Origin: an uncultured Alistipes sp.
GTDB lineage: Bacteria > Bacteroidota > Bacteroidia > Bacteroidales > Rikenellaceae
Reading direction: 5' to 3'
NCBI GenBank assembly: GCA_910587675.1
Contig: CAJUMU010000002.1
Span: forward strand, 62,001-126,000
Length of the DNA: 64,000 nucleotides
Positions 1-8,049 of this stretch are shown here, piece by piece. A program made the translations under genes and the position numbers. The notes under the pieces are model-generated. The model ran no database searches. It had not been told where the DNA came from and saw only the letters and a list, made by a program, of their open reading frames with translations. The first letter of the stretch is position 1; each line of letters opens with the position of its first letter.

Positions 1-105
1 AGACTGAATCCCGACGTAAAGTCGGTGTTCGATTTCCGTTACGACGACTTCACGCTGGAGGGTTACGATCCGTGGCCGGCCATAAAGGCGCCTATGTCGT
101 TCTGA
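1..105 (+). CDS. thyA: Thymidylate synthase, C-terminal end (partial)
   Basis: The window opens inside a reading frame that ends with TGA at 103-105. The 34 visible residues finish with [19 protein letters not shown], which matches the conserved C-terminus of ThyA (the GYDPHPxIKAPxAV tail that closes over the active site). ThyA methylates dUMP to dTMP using methylene-tetrahydrofolate and releases dihydrofolate. The dihydrofolate reductase gene starts 19 nt downstream, so the pair forms a dTMP/folate recycling unit. The tail ends in Phe rather than the usual Val/Ile, but the rest of the motif is clear. Confidence 0.85.
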   Translation, partial: RLNPDVKSVFDFRYDDFTLEGYDPWPAIKAPMSF

Positions 106-124
106 TCCGTTAATTCGCTATACC

Positions 125-604
125 ATGATAAGCATCATAGTTGCCGTTGCCGCCAACGGCGTCATAGGCGATAACAATTCGCTTCTGTGGCATATTTCGG
201 AGGATTTGCGCAATTTCAAACGCATCACCTCCGGTCATCCCGTAATTATGGGGCGCAAGACGTTCGAATCGCTCGGACGCCCTCTGCCCAACCGCACCAA
301 CGTGGTGGTGAGCCGTACGGCGACCGCTATCGATGGGTGCCGCGTCGCCGCGTCGCTCGACGAGGCGATAGCCATGTTCTCCGCCGACGAGGAGGCCTTC
401 ATCATCGGCGGGGCGCAGATTTACGCGCAGGCGCTCGATGCGGCCGACAAGATATACATCACCCGCGTCGGGCGCGATTACGAGGGCGACACCTCGTTTC
501 CCGAGTGGGACGCGACGCGCTGGCGTCTGACGTCGCGCGAGGAGTTCCCCCGTGGCGAGAAGTATCCCTATCCCTTCGCGTTCGAGGAGTACGTACGAAA
601 ATAG
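125..604 (+). CDS. folA: Dihydrofolate reductase
   Basis: The 159-residue protein has the usual length of bacterial DHFR. It starts MISIIVAVAANGVIGDNN, with the substrate-pocket run LLWHISEDLRNFK, in which Asp27 occupies the position of the catalytic acid of the E. coli enzyme. The NADPH-binding run GRKTFESLGRPLPNR is at about 44-58 and FIIGGAQIYAQAL at about 92-104. It reduces dihydrofolate to tetrahydrofolate in the cytoplasm, recycling the product of the upstream thymidylate synthase. It is probably co-transcribed with thyA and perhaps with the glycosidase gene 27 nt downstream. Confidence 0.97.
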   Translation: MISIIVAVAANGVIGDNNSLLWHISEDLRNFKRITSGHPVIMGRKTFESLGRPLPNRTNVVVSRTATAIDGCRVAASLDEAIAMFSADEEAFIIGGAQIYAQALDAADKIYITRVGRDYEGDTSFPEWDATRWRLTSREEFPRGEKYPYPFAFEEYVRK

Positions 605-631
605 ATACTACCGACCTAAACCCGAAATAAG

Positions 632-2665
632 ATGAAACTCGAAATTCTGACCGCTGCCGCTCTTTGCATGGTCGTCGCGACTTCGGCGGCAAGCAAGCCG
701 CGCAATGCCGAGCGTCCGCAACCCGTGTTCAACCGCGCGCCTCTCGTCGAGGCTCCCTATGCGCAACTCCCCATAGGAGAGATCCGCCCCGACGGGTGGC
801 TTCGCGCGCAGATGCAGACCATGCTCGATGGCATGACGGGCAATTTGGACGAGGTGTATGAGGCAGTAGTGGGCGACAATAACGCGTGGCTCGGCGGCGA
901 GGGCGACGCATGGGAACGCGGTCCCTATTGGATCGACGGCGCGCTGCCTATGGCCTATATAATGAACGACGGGAAACTGAAGGCCAAGGCCGACAAGTGG
1001 GTCGAAGCCATTCTCGCGAGCCAGAAGGAGAACGGATACTTCGGTCCCGATACCGACCGCACCTATATGGAAGGCATGCAGCGCGACAACTCGGCCGACT
1101 GGTGGCCGCGCATGGTGGCGTTGAAGATATTGCAGCAGCACTATATGGCCACGGGCGATCGGCGCGTCATCGACTTCATGACCCGATATTTCCGTTATCA
1201 GGCCGAGACGCTGCCCTCCACGCCGCTCGGCCGCTGGACGTTTTGGGCCACGGAGCGCGGCGGCGACAACTTGTTGATCGTATATTGGCTCTACAACATT
1301 ACGGGCGACGCCGAACTGCTCCGTCTGGGCGAGCTTATCCACAGCCAGTCGGCCGACTGGACGGCCCGTTTCACTACCGACGACCACCTGTACCGTCAGA
1401 ACTCGCTGCATTGCGTGAATCTCGCGCAGGGTTTCAAGGAGCCCGTAATGTACTACCAGCAGTCGAAGCGCGCGGAACATTTGCAGGCTCCGCACGAGGC
1501 GCTCCGCCGCATACGCCGCACCATCGGGTTCCCTACGGGGTTGTGGGCGGGCGACGAACTGCTTCACTTCGGCGATCCCGCCCGCGGATCGGAGTTGTGC
1601 ACGGCCGTGGAGATGATGTATTCGCTCGAGGAGATGTACCGCGTGACGGGCGACAATGCCTATGCCGATCTTCTGGAGCGCATCGCCTACAACGCGCTGC
1701 CGACGCAGATTACCGACTGCGGCGACGCGCGTCAATACTATCAGCAGGTGAATCAAGTGAAAGTGACGCGCGAGCAGCGCAACTTCTCCACTCCGCACCA
1801 AGATACCGACATCCTTTTCGGACAGCTCACGGGATATCCGTGCTGCACCTGCAATCTGCATCAGGGATGGCCGAAGTTCGTGCAGAATCTGTGGTACAAA
1901 ACCGCCGACGGAGGTTTGGCCGCGATGGTCTATGCGCCGTCGACCGTTACGACCTCTCTCGCTTCGGGCGCGGAGGTCACCGTGACCGAGAGCACGCGCT
2001 ATCCCTTCGAGGAGCAGGTGCGTTTCACCGTTTCACTCCCGTCGCGCAACCACCGCACGGCCGAATTTCCGCTGGAGCTACGCATACCGTCGTGGAGCGA
2101 CGGATACACCCTTAGGATCAACGGCGAGAAGGCCGTTCCCGACGAGGTGCGTCGCGGCACGGTGCGTGTGGCCCGCACGTGGAGCGACGGCGACGAGGTG
2201 ACGATCGAGTTCGTCGCCCCCGTTCGCGTGTCGTACTGGTACGACGATGCCGCCGTCATAGAGCGCGGTCCGCTGGTCTACGCGCTCCGCATGGAGGAGC
2301 GTTGGAGCCGCCACGAGTGCGACGCCGAACCTAATTTGGGACGATACTATTACGAGGTGACCTCGCCCACGCGGTGGAACGTGGCCCTGCGCCGCGACGA
2401 TCTGCGCAGCGAGAACATCGCTTCGCGCTTTACGGTGGAGAGGGGCGAGTGCGGCGACGCTCCGTGGTCGCTCGCGTCGGCTCCGATAGCCATCAAGGCG
2501 CGCGCCAACGTGCTGCCCGACTGGCGGCTCGACCGCAATTCCGCGGCGTCGTTCTGCTTCATGAGCCAGCATGCCCCCACGGGCGAGGTAGGTCCCGAAA
2601 CGGAGATAACGTTGATCCCTTACGGCTGCACGACGCTGCGCGTTACGGAGTTCCCCGTGAGGTAG
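632..2665 (+). CDS. Secreted GH127-type (DUF1680) beta-L-arabinofuranosidase-like protein
   Basis: The 677-residue protein has a Sec signal peptide (about 1-20, hydrophobic core LTAAALCMVVATSAA). The remainder fits the DUF1680/GH127 family: an (alpha/alpha)6 barrel followed by beta domains. In the characterised enzyme HypBA1 a Glu-x-Cys pair and a Cys-Cys pair bind zinc, and one of the Cys is the nucleophile. Here SELC (Glu321, Cys323) and PCCTCN (Cys404, Cys405) give the same arrangement with nearly the same spacing. The expected reaction is removal of terminal arabinofuranose, or a related sugar, from plant or host glycans in the periplasm. GH146 shares this fold and is an alternative. No SusC/SusD pair is adjacent, so it is not in an obvious polysaccharide-utilisation locus. 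Confidence 0.82.
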   Translation: MKLEILTAAALCMVVATSAASKPRNAERPQPVFNRAPLVEAPYAQLPIGEIRPDGWLRAQMQTMLDGMTGNLDEVYEAVVGDNNAWLGGEGDAWERGPYWIDGALPMAYIMNDGKLKAKADKWVEAILASQKENGYFGPDTDRTYMEGMQRDNSADWWPRMVALKILQQHYMATGDRRVIDFMTRYFRYQAETLPSTPLGRWTFWATERGGDNLLIVYWLYNITGDAELLRLGELIHSQSADWTARFTTDDHLYRQNSLHCVNLAQGFKEPVMYYQQSKRAEHLQAPHEALRRIRRTIGFPTGLWAGDELLHFGDPARGSELCTAVEMMYSLEEMYRVTGDNAYADLLERIAYNALPTQITDCGDARQYYQQVNQVKVTREQRNFSTPHQDTDILFGQLTGYPCCTCNLHQGWPKFVQNLWYKTADGGLAAMVYAPSTVTTSLASGAEVTVTESTRYPFEEQVRFTVSLPSRNHRTAEFPLELRIPSWSDGYTLRINGEKAVPDEVRRGTVRVARTWSDGDEVTIEFVAPVRVSYWYDDAAVIERGPLVYALRMEERWSRHECDAEPNLGRYYYEVTSPTRWNVALRRDDLRSENIASRFTVERGECGDAPWSLASAPIAIKARANVLPDWRLDRNSAASFCFMSQHAPTGEVGPETEITLIPYGCTTLRVTEFPVR

Positions 2666-2774
2666 CGCTGCATGTGGCCGTGGGTGGACGACCAGCGGAT
2701 ACGATTCGGCCGTATTACGCATCTGTACATTGATGTGCGCGGTGTAGCTTCCCGAAAAATACGTATTTATACCA

Positions 2775-2805
2775 CTTGCCGCCACGTTTGTTTGGAGTAA
2801 CTTTG
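2775..2805 (+). promoter_or_regulatory. Candidate promoter for the Hdr-like cluster
   Basis: CTTG at 2775-2778 and TAACTTTG at 2798-2805 are separated by 19 nt. This fits the Bacteroidota sigma-factor pattern (TTTG-like -33, TAnnTTTG -7). The -7 element lies inside the left arm of the terminator hairpin at 2796-2824. A transcript would start near 2812, leaving a leader of about 20 nt before the ATG at 2833. Confidence 0.5.
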
Positions 2806-2830
2806 CAGAGCAAGCAAAGTTACTTTTTTT
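2796..2830 (+). terminator. Intrinsic terminator of the folA/GH127 transcript
   Basis: AGTAACTTTGC (2796-2806) pairs perfectly with GCAAAGTTACT (2814-2824) around a 7-nt loop, and a run of seven T ends at 2830. It stops only 2 nt before the ATG of the next gene and shares its left arm with that gene's candidate -7 element. Confidence 0.75.
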
Positions 2831-2832
2831 AT

Positions 2833-3528
2833 ATGGGTAAATATTTCGATATGCTGCTCGAAGACGTCCGCCTGAGAGAGGGACTCACCGCATGTATGAA
2901 TTGCGGAGTCTGCACGGCGGTATGCCCCGCGGCGGCATTCTACAATTACGACCCGCGTCAGATAGTGAGCACCGTGCAGACGCGCGACGACGATGCGATA
3001 GAGGCCTTGATGAAGAGCGACACCATCTGGTATTGCGGCGAGTGCATGTCGTGCCGCCCGCGCTGTCCGCGCGCCAACACCCCCGGGTATGTCATTCAGG
3101 CGTTGCGCAACCTCTCGCAGAAGCTCGGTTTCTTCGTCGAGAGCGAGAAGGGCCGCCAGCAGCTCGCGCTCAAACGCTCGATAGGCGACAATATCCTGCG
3201 TACGGGCTACTGCATCGTCCCCAAGCTCGTCAAGGCCGAGCTGCATCCCGAGCAAGGCACCGTGTGGCGATGGATCCTCGACCACGACGAAGAGGTGTAC
3301 GGCCGCTTCACGGAGAACTACAATCGCGAAGGGGCGGGCGCTCTGCGAAAGGTGAGCGACGAGACGCTGGACGAGATACACCGCATATTCGACCTGACGG
3401 GCGGCACCGAGATGTTCGAGGCCATCGAACGCCACTCCGACCGCAAGGCCCGCGAGATGGGTTACGACGGCGCCGACGAGCGATATTTCACGGATACGTA
3501 TACCCTCAATTCCAACGAGCATTATTGA
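2833..3528 (+). CDS. HdrC-like 4Fe-4S dicluster protein
   Basis: The 231-residue soluble protein has two ferredoxin-type clusters: CMNCGVCTAVCP (Cys21, 24, 27, 31) and CGECMSCRPRCP (Cys68, 71, 74, 78). This is the layout of HdrC, which relays electrons between HdrA and HdrB in heterodisulfide-reductase complexes. The ATG at 2833 is chosen because an upstream in-frame extension would run through the terminator and promoter. It is first of five Hdr-like genes, and the next starts 4 nt after its stop. The physiological disulfide or other acceptor in this non-methanogen is unknown. Confidence 0.85.
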   Translation: MGKYFDMLLEDVRLREGLTACMNCGVCTAVCPAAAFYNYDPRQIVSTVQTRDDDAIEALMKSDTIWYCGECMSCRPRCPRANTPGYVIQALRNLSQKLGFFVESEKGRQQLALKRSIGDNILRTGYCIVPKLVKAELHPEQGTVWRWILDHDEEVYGRFTENYNREGAGALRKVSDETLDEIHRIFDLTGGTEMFEAIERHSDRKAREMGYDGADERYFTDTYTLNSNEHY

Positions 3529-3532
3529 GCCT

Positions 3533-4618
3533 ATGAAACGATCGAGCTGGACGGAGTACCAGAAAGAGATAGCCGACAACGATTACTATTATGCCCGCAG
3601 CTGCATCCGTCAGAACTTTTTCCCGGGCAGCGAGAAGGCGTTCCTGAATATCGTCGGCAAAGATTTGGAACGCAACATATTCGACGATCCCGCGCATACG
3701 TCGTGCACGGGCATCGGCTATCATTCGGACATAGTCCCTTTGGAGACCATCATGACCGTGGTGGCGCGTCAGTTCGCCCTCATGACCGAGGCGGGTTACG
3801 AGAATTTCACCTCGTCGTGCATCACCTCGTTCGGCATCTATACCGAGCTGCTGGCCACGTGGGAGGAGTTCCCCGAGACGGAGGAGAAGACGCGCGAGAA
3901 TCTCTACAAGGCCACAGGCCGCGAGTTCCGCAAGCCGAAGAATCTGGCCCACACGTCGGACGTCATATTCCACCATCGCGAGGAGATCGCCTCCAAGGCC
4001 CGCCGAAAGCTGGTGAACGCCTACACGGGCGAGCCGCTGCGCGTGGTGGAGCATATCGGCTGCCACTATGCCAAGATATTCCCCAAGTCGGGAATCGGCG
4101 GATCGGAGTTCCCTTACGTGCTCGCCGGCATGGTGGAGTCGTGGGGCGGGCAGCTGGTGGACTATCCCGAGCGACGCCACTGCTGCGGATTCGGATTCCG
4201 CAACTATCTGGTGCAGGCCAACCGCGGCTATTCGGTCGCCAACTCGCACAAGAAGTTAGAGAGCATGGCTCCCTACAAGCCCGACTTCATAGTCTGCAAC
4301 TGCCCGGGATGTTCGATGTTCCTCGACAAGTGGCAGTATACCATCGCCGAGATGGAGGGACAGACCTACGGCCGGAACGGATGCGGCATACCCGTGCTCA
4401 CCTACGAGGAGATGGCTGGTCTGGTGTTGGGATACGACCCGTGGGAACTGGGAATGCAGATGCATCAGGTGGATGTGGAGCCTCTGCTCGACAAGATGGG
4501 CGTGGAGTACGACCCCTCGGCCAAGTATCTGGGCCGCAACGGAAAATATATAGGCAAACCCGAGCGCGCGATAGTGAACAGTTGTTCGGGCGATACGCTT
4601 TACAAGATCAAACGATAG
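3533..4618 (+). CDS. HdrB-like CCG-domain protein
   Basis: The 361-residue protein resembles HdrB, the subunit whose CCG domains hold the non-cubane [4Fe-4S] clusters that split a disulfide. The C-terminal half carries a complete signature: GCHYAKIF, 39 residues, then HCCGFGF, about 38 residues, then CPGC. The N-terminal half keeps an FPGS-like start (NFFPGSEKAF) and single cysteines (SCTGIG, SSCITSF), but no Cys-Cys pair, so its CCG domain looks degenerate. Only one of the two catalytic clusters of methanogen HdrB may therefore be present. It sits between HdrC- and HdrA-like genes with gaps of 4 and 2 nt. Confidence 0.82.
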   Translation: MKRSSWTEYQKEIADNDYYYARSCIRQNFFPGSEKAFLNIVGKDLERNIFDDPAHTSCTGIGYHSDIVPLETIMTVVARQFALMTEAGYENFTSSCITSFGIYTELLATWEEFPETEEKTRENLYKATGREFRKPKNLAHTSDVIFHHREEIASKARRKLVNAYTGEPLRVVEHIGCHYAKIFPKSGIGGSEFPYVLAGMVESWGGQLVDYPERRHCCGFGFRNYLVQANRGYSVANSHKKLESMAPYKPDFIVCNCPGCSMFLDKWQYTIAEMEGQTYGRNGCGIPVLTYEEMAGLVLGYDPWELGMQMHQVDVEPLLDKMGVEYDPSAKYLGRNGKYIGKPERAIVNSCSGDTLYKIKR

Positions 4619-4620
4619 AT

Positions 4621-5652
4621 ATGAAACATATTATAGTAGTAGGAGGCGGAATCGCCGGAATGCAATGCGCCGTCGAGGCGGCGCGCGGCGGTGCGGCGGT
4701 GACCCTCATCGAGAAGGAGGGCGACACTGGCGGCAAACTCCGCAACTGGCACAAGTTGTTCCCCACGTTCACCCCCGCCGACGAGGTGCTGAGCGCCTTG
4801 AGACACCGATTGGCCCGCGAGGAGAACATAACCGTCAAGACCGATTGCGAAGTGACGGCCGTAACGCCCCGCAAGGTCGCGACGGCCTCTGGAGAGGAGC
4901 TGGCGTGCGACGCCGTGGTGCTCGCCACGGGATTCGCCCTATTCGACGCCCGCGTGAAGGAGGAGTACGGTTACGGCATTTACGACAACGTCATAACTTC
5001 GGCCGATCTGGAGCGCATGTTCAACGACGGCGCGGTGAAGCTGAAGAGCGGCGGCGCTCCGCGACGCATAGCCATTCTGCACTGCGTGGGTTCGCGCGAC
5101 GAGAAGGTGTGCCAGCGTCACTGTTCGAAAGTGTGCTGCGTGACGGGCGTGAAGCAGGCTATCGAGCTGAAAAAACTGTTCCCGTCGGCCGACGTGTTCA
5201 ACTTCTACATGGACATACGAATGTTCGGCCCGGGTTACGAGGAGATGTACCGCGAGGCGCAGGAGAAGTACAACATACATTTCGTCCGCGGCCGCATATC
5301 GGAGGTAAGCCCCACCATCGACGAGCGTTTGCAGATCAAGGCCGAGGATACCCTCACGGGGCGTCCGCTGAAGATCGGCGTCGACATGCTGGTGCTGCTC
5401 ATCGGCATGAAGGCCGACGCGATGAACGCTTCGTTGGAGGAGGCGAGCGGGTTGCGCCGCCAGCCGAGCGGATTCATGCAGCCGCGCGATTCGTTCCTCG
5501 GCAATGTCGAGAGCGGCGCGGAGGGAATATTCTATGCCGGAGCGGTGACCGCGCCCAAGAGCGTGGGCGAATCGCTCAACGAGGGCACGGCGGCGGCGCG
5601 CGCCGCGCTGGAGTGGCTCGGCGCAACGCATAAAATCGACTCGCAGCGATGA
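4621..5652 (+). CDS. HdrA-like FAD-dependent oxidoreductase (short form)
   Basis: The 343-residue flavoprotein starts MKHIIVVGGGIAGMQ, the dinucleotide-binding GxGxxG of an FAD domain. It carries CVGSRDEKVCQRHCSKVCC (Cys155, 164, 168, 172, 173), the unusual iron-sulfur motif that defines HdrA. It is much shorter than the roughly 650-residue methanogen HdrA and lacks the extra ferredoxin clusters, like short HdrA forms of some bacterial Hdr-like systems. It probably passes electrons from an unidentified donor to the HdrB/HdrC-type subunits. Its TGA overlaps the next ATG (ATGA at 5649-5652), indicating translational coupling. Confidence 0.85.
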   Translation: MKHIIVVGGGIAGMQCAVEAARGGAAVTLIEKEGDTGGKLRNWHKLFPTFTPADEVLSALRHRLAREENITVKTDCEVTAVTPRKVATASGEELACDAVVLATGFALFDARVKEEYGYGIYDNVITSADLERMFNDGAVKLKSGGAPRRIAILHCVGSRDEKVCQRHCSKVCCVTGVKQAIELKKLFPSADVFNFYMDIRMFGPGYEEMYREAQEKYNIHFVRGRISEVSPTIDERLQIKAEDTLTGRPLKIGVDMLVLLIGMKADAMNASLEEASGLRRQPSGFMQPRDSFLGNVESGAEGIFYAGAVTAPKSVGESLNEGTAAARAALEWLGATHKIDSQR

Positions 5653-5978
5653 TAAACTTCGGATATTCCATAAGCCGCCCGCGAATAATTGACATCGACC
5701 GCAACAATCTGCGCAAGAGCAACGAAATTCTGCTCGAAATGCCCGAGTTGCAGACCTGCATAGGGTGCGGCACCTGCACGGCGACCTGCACGGCGGGCAA
5801 CCTGACGGAGTTCAATTTCCGCAAGGTGCACACGCTGGTGCGCCGCGGCGAGTATCAGGGCGCATACGAGGAGATGAACAAGTGCATGCTGTGCGGCAAG
5901 TGCCGTCTGCTGTGCCCGCGCGGGATAAACACGCGCGGCGTGGTGATGTTGATAAAACGTAAACTCGGAGACTTCTGA
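5649..5978 (+). CDS. Second small HdrC-like ferredoxin
   Basis: The 109-residue protein has two cysteine motifs, CIGCGTCTATCTAGN (Cys37, 40, 43, 47) and CMLCGKCRLLCPRGINTRG (Cys79, 82, 85, 89). The compact size matches stand-alone HdrC subunits of about 100-190 residues. In the first motif the usual Pro after the last Cys is replaced by Thr. It overlaps the HdrA-like gene by 4 nt and lies 1 nt before the membrane subunit. This suggests it wires the soluble HdrA/B half to the membrane half. Confidence 0.85.
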   Translation: MINFGYSISRPRIIDIDRNNLRKSNEILLEMPELQTCIGCGTCTATCTAGNLTEFNFRKVHTLVRRGEYQGAYEEMNKCMLCGKCRLLCPRGINTRGVVMLIKRKLGDF

Positions 5979-5979
5979 T

Positions 5980-7773
5980 ATGACTTTTTTCGCCGATTTC
6001 TGCATACCTTTCGTCGTGGGAGCCACGGTTATGTTCGCCGCGGTCGTCATCAAGTACGCCGCGTGGTTCCACCGCCTGCCCAAGAGCGACAAGTTATCGA
6101 TACTCAAGGGGCTGCCGACTGCGAAGTCGATAGCTGCCGCGTGGGAGGCGGTTCGCGAATCGCTTCTGCACCGACGCATTTTCCGCGTGAACCCCGTGCT
6201 CGGATACATGCACATGAGCCTCGCTTTCGGTTGGTTCCTGCTGATCGTGGTGGGGTGGATCGAGACTGTGGCCTACCTCGGATTCCGCTGGGTGCCGTTG
6301 CAGGGGCATGTCTTTTTCAAATACTTCGCCCCGCTGAACGGAATATGGGAGCATAAGCCCGTGTTCGATTTCGCGATGGATCTGTTGCTGCTCTTCGTCC
6401 TCTCGGGCGTGGCGCTGGCATGGTTCAAGCGCATGAAGTCGAGGGCGATGGGCATGAAACGCACCACAAAGCACGTGCTTTTCGACCGCATCGCGCTGTC
6501 GGCCCTTTGGTTCGTGTTTCCCGCCCGCCTCGTGGCCGAGAGCGTCACGTGCGGCATTTACGGCGGCGGAGGATTCCTCACGGGAGGATTGGGCTCGTTG
6601 CTCGACAAGGCGTTGGGTCAGGAGGCGTTGCGCGCGTTGTACGAGCCGACGTGGTGGTTCTACTCGTGCGCCCTCGGAGTATTCTTCATCGCAATGCCCT
6701 TCTCGCGCTACATGCACATATTCACCGAAATACCCCTCATATTCCTGCGCCGATACAAATTGCGTCCCGAGTCGCACGAAAAGTCGTACGACAATTTCGA
6801 GGTGGAGGCCTGCTCGCGTTGCGGAATCTGCATCGATCCTTGCCAGTTGCAGAGCGTGTTGGGGATAAACGATGTGCAGTCGGTATATTTCCTGCGCGAC
6901 CGCCGTTACAACATGTTGCAGCAGAAGATCGCCAACAATTGCCTGATGTGCGGGCGTTGCGAGCAGACGTGCCCCGTGGGCATAAATCTCAACACCCTGC
7001 GCCTGAATTCGCGTACCACCATGCGAAACATTCCCAACGAGGGGCGTTACAACTATTTGCGCGGCCTCGACCGCTCGGAGGGCGAGGGACGCGTGGGGTA
7101 TTTTGCAGGTTGCATGACACTGTTGACTCCCAATACGCTCGACGCCATGCGACGCATATTCGACGCGGCGCGCGAGGATGTGTGGTGGGCCGACAAGGAT
7201 GGCGGCGTATGCTGCGGCCGTCCGCTGAAGCTCTCGGGCGAGGTCGATTCGGCGCGCAAGATGATAGATTACAACAAGGAGCTTTTCCGCAAGCACGGCA
7301 TTGCGACCCTCGTCACGTCGTGCCCGATATGTCTGCGCGTGTTCCGCGAGGAGTACGATCTTGAGGGCATCGAGGTGCTTCACCACTCGGAATACATCCT
7401 GCGCCTGATGCGTCAGGGACGTCTGCGGGTGGGATATTCGTCGGAGCGCACGTTCACCTACCACGACCCTTGCGAATTGGGGCGCGGAAGCGGTATTTAC
7501 GACGAGCCGCGCGCCGTGATCGAGGCCGTGGGCGTGTTGGCCGAACCTGATCATACGCGCAAGGATGCTTTGTGTTGCGGCTCATCGGTGGCCAATACGG
7601 TGATAAACGATGCGCAGCAGCTGACCATCGCGCAGGGCGTGGCACGGGAATTGGACGATACGGGGGCGGATACGGTCGTGACGTCGTGCCCTCTGTGCAA
7701 GAAGGCGATCGCGCGCGCGTCGGCCAAAAATGTGGTCGATCTGTCGGAGATCGTGGCCGTCAACCTGAAATAG
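5980..7773 (+). CDS. Membrane HdrE/HdrD-type fusion (cytochrome b plus iron-sulfur CCG protein)
   Basis: The 597-residue protein has about five N-terminal membrane segments (near 10-28, 80-100, 133-150, 168-187, 226-248) with histidines (His78, His123, His245) suited to b-heme ligation, as in HdrE, DsrM and NarI. Then follow two cubane motifs, CSRCGICIDPC (Cys278-288) and CLMCGRCEQTC (Cys321-331). Two CCG domains come last: AGCMTLL, VCCGRP, SCPIC, and DPCELG, LCCGSS, SCPLC. HdrE and HdrD, like DsrM and DsrK, are usually separate; here they are fused. It probably exchanges electrons between the menaquinone pool and the four soluble subunits upstream. Confidence 0.85.
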   Translation: MTFFADFCIPFVVGATVMFAAVVIKYAAWFHRLPKSDKLSILKGLPTAKSIAAAWEAVRESLLHRRIFRVNPVLGYMHMSLAFGWFLLIVVGWIETVAYLGFRWVPLQGHVFFKYFAPLNGIWEHKPVFDFAMDLLLLFVLSGVALAWFKRMKSRAMGMKRTTKHVLFDRIALSALWFVFPARLVAESVTCGIYGGGGFLTGGLGSLLDKALGQEALRALYEPTWWFYSCALGVFFIAMPFSRYMHIFTEIPLIFLRRYKLRPESHEKSYDNFEVEACSRCGICIDPCQLQSVLGINDVQSVYFLRDRRYNMLQQKIANNCLMCGRCEQTCPVGINLNTLRLNSRTTMRNIPNEGRYNYLRGLDRSEGEGRVGYFAGCMTLLTPNTLDAMRRIFDAAREDVWWADKDGGVCCGRPLKLSGEVDSARKMIDYNKELFRKHGIATLVTSCPICLRVFREEYDLEGIEVLHHSEYILRLMRQGRLRVGYSSERTFTYHDPCELGRGSGIYDEPRAVIEAVGVLAEPDHTRKDALCCGSSVANTVINDAQQLTIAQGVARELDDTGADTVVTSCPLCKKAIARASAKNVVDLSEIVAVNLK

Positions 7774-7838
7774 GCGAAATTTTATTGCCGTGTATTTCAA
7801 CTGGTTGTGAAATAAGTGCGAAAAAAGTCGGGTTTTGT

Positions 7839-7869
7839 TTTGCATTATTCGAATTTTTGCCTACCTTTG
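7839..7869 (+). promoter_or_regulatory. Promoter of the initiator tRNA gene
   Basis: TTTG at 7839-7842 and TACCTTTG at 7862-7869 are 19 nt apart, a near-ideal match to the Bacteroidota housekeeping promoter. Transcription would begin about 45 nt upstream of the mature tRNA. Confidence 0.8.
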
Positions 7870-7919
7870 CAACACTTAACCCGATATATCGGACTTGCGA
7901 AGTCCATATTACGATACAT

Positions 7920-7992
7920 CGCGGGATGGAGCAGTTGGCAGCTCGTCGGGCTCATAACCCGAAGGTCGGAGGTTCGAGTCCTCCTCCCGCTA
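7920..7992 (+). tRNA. Initiator tRNA-fMet (anticodon CAU)
   Basis: A complete cloverleaf is visible: acceptor strand CGCGGGA with TCCCGCT, anticodon arm TCGGG CTCATAA CCCGA, and T arm GGAGG TTCGAGT CCTCC. Position 1 (C) and position 72 (T) cannot pair, and the anticodon stem has three consecutive G-C pairs; both are hallmarks of initiator tRNA. The discriminator is A at 7992. Only CC follows, so the CCA end must be completed enzymatically. Confidence 0.95.
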
Positions 7993-7998
7993 CCTTAA

Positions 7999-8028
7999 AC
8001 GGACGACTTGTAAAAGTCGTCCGTTTTT
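7999..8028 (+). terminator. Intrinsic terminator after tRNA-fMet
   Basis: ACGGACGACTT (7999-8009) pairs over 11 bp with AAGTCGTCCGT (8014-8024) around a 4-nt loop, followed directly by a T run. It ends the tRNA transcript before the oppositely oriented esterase gene. Confidence 0.88.
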
Positions 8029-8049
8029 CTTTGCCGTTCCGCGTTGCCG

